A stretch of DNA of 32,121 bases, taken from NCBI GenBank assembly GCA_035759705.1, contig DASTUJ010000191.1, positions 1 to 32,121 on the forward strand, written 5' to 3'. Position 1 is the first letter of the stretch, and the number at the start of each line of letters is the position of its first letter. A program made the translations under genes and the position numbers. The notes below the pieces were generated by a model that did not search any database, was not told the origin of the DNA, and was given only the letters and a program-made list of their open reading frames with translations. The DNA comes from Actinomycetota bacterium (GTDB taxonomy: Bacteria > Actinomycetota > CADDZG01 > JAHWKV01). Below, piece by piece: positions 32,033 to 32,121 of the stretch.

Positions 32033-32121
32033 GTGCGTCGGATCACAGGATGGGTTCCGCTGATTCCGGCCGACGACGCAGGCACCACGGGCATCACGGG
32101 TGCTGGTGGTGAACGAGCGTG
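32033..32121 (+). CDS. 5' end of an unidentified gene
   Basis: A GTG with a -10 box at leaderless spacing opens a frame that stays open for 29 codons to the right edge (VRRITGWVPLIPADDAG at its start). Too little is present to name a family. It would be divergent from pfkA, with the two promoters back to back in 31982-32026. Confidence 0.35.
   Translation, partial: MRRITGWVPLIPADDAGTTGITGAGGERA

Overview
The window is GC-rich, densely packed chromosomal DNA. It most likely comes from an uncultured or little-studied actinobacterium (Actinomycetota). The signs are three GAF-ANTAR regulators, a sortase-like C-terminus on a surface protein, tRNA genes without an encoded CCA, frequent GTG/TTG starts, many genes with a -10-like TANNNT box 6-7 nt before the start codon (leaderless transcripts), and a 6-phosphofructokinase with the residues of the actinobacterial pyrophosphate-dependent type. 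No phage, transposon, CRISPR or plasmid feature was seen, and no gene-free stretch exceeds 300 bases. Lineage below phylum is not decided.

Layout. 1-7.0 kb: the 3' part of an ice-binding (DUF3494) surface protein, a winged-helix protein, a WYL regulator, a DUF427 protein, an FMN-dependent 2-hydroxy-acid oxidase and a nitronate monooxygenase. 7.0-9.2 kb: a stress/sigma locus with a 68-aa acidic protein behind a SigB/SigF-like promoter, a strong terminator, a 49-aa lysine-rich protein on the other strand, a membrane-anchored acidic protein with a duplicated 22-residue motif, and an ECF-type sigma factor whose start codon lies inside a long RNA hairpin and directly follows the stop of an in-frame upstream ORF. 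9.2-12.3 kb: a deoxyribosyltransferase-like protein and three GAF-ANTAR proteins around a 68-aa hypothetical gene. 12.4-13.9 kb: tRNA-Arg(TCT), tRNA-Pro(TGG), a glyoxalase-like protein, a decayed DHFR-like fragment, a SnoaL-like protein and tRNA-Gly(TCC). 13.9-17.4 kb: an M20 dipeptidase followed by thiO-thiS-thiG for the thiazole half of thiamine. 17.4-22.6 kb: a membrane protein resembling a site-2 protease with a changed active site, a proline/tryptophan-rich single-pass protein, a DUF72 protein, a GNAT acetyltransferase that appears to lack a normal start codon, and a zinc-finger/rhodanese pair. 22.7-25.8 kb: RraA-like protein, FAD-dependent ferredoxin-reductase-like protein and transaldolase, translationally coupled. 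25.8-28.8 kb: an ABC export operon with one ATPase, two tandem permeases about 75% identical and an XRE regulator wedged between them, behind a promoter overlaid by two direct repeats. 28.8-32.1 kb: a TIGR01777 epimerase, a threonine aldolase and pfkA with an attenuator-like leader, then the first codons of a divergent gene.

Most interesting leads: the hairpin and upstream ORF controlling the sigma factor; the ATPase-permease-XRE-permease operon with its operator repeats; the likely ATC start of the acetyltransferase; repeated leaderless promoters; four convergent gene pairs whose stop codons interlock by exactly 4 nt; and the pfkA leader. All functional statements are read from sequence motifs by eye; no database search was run.
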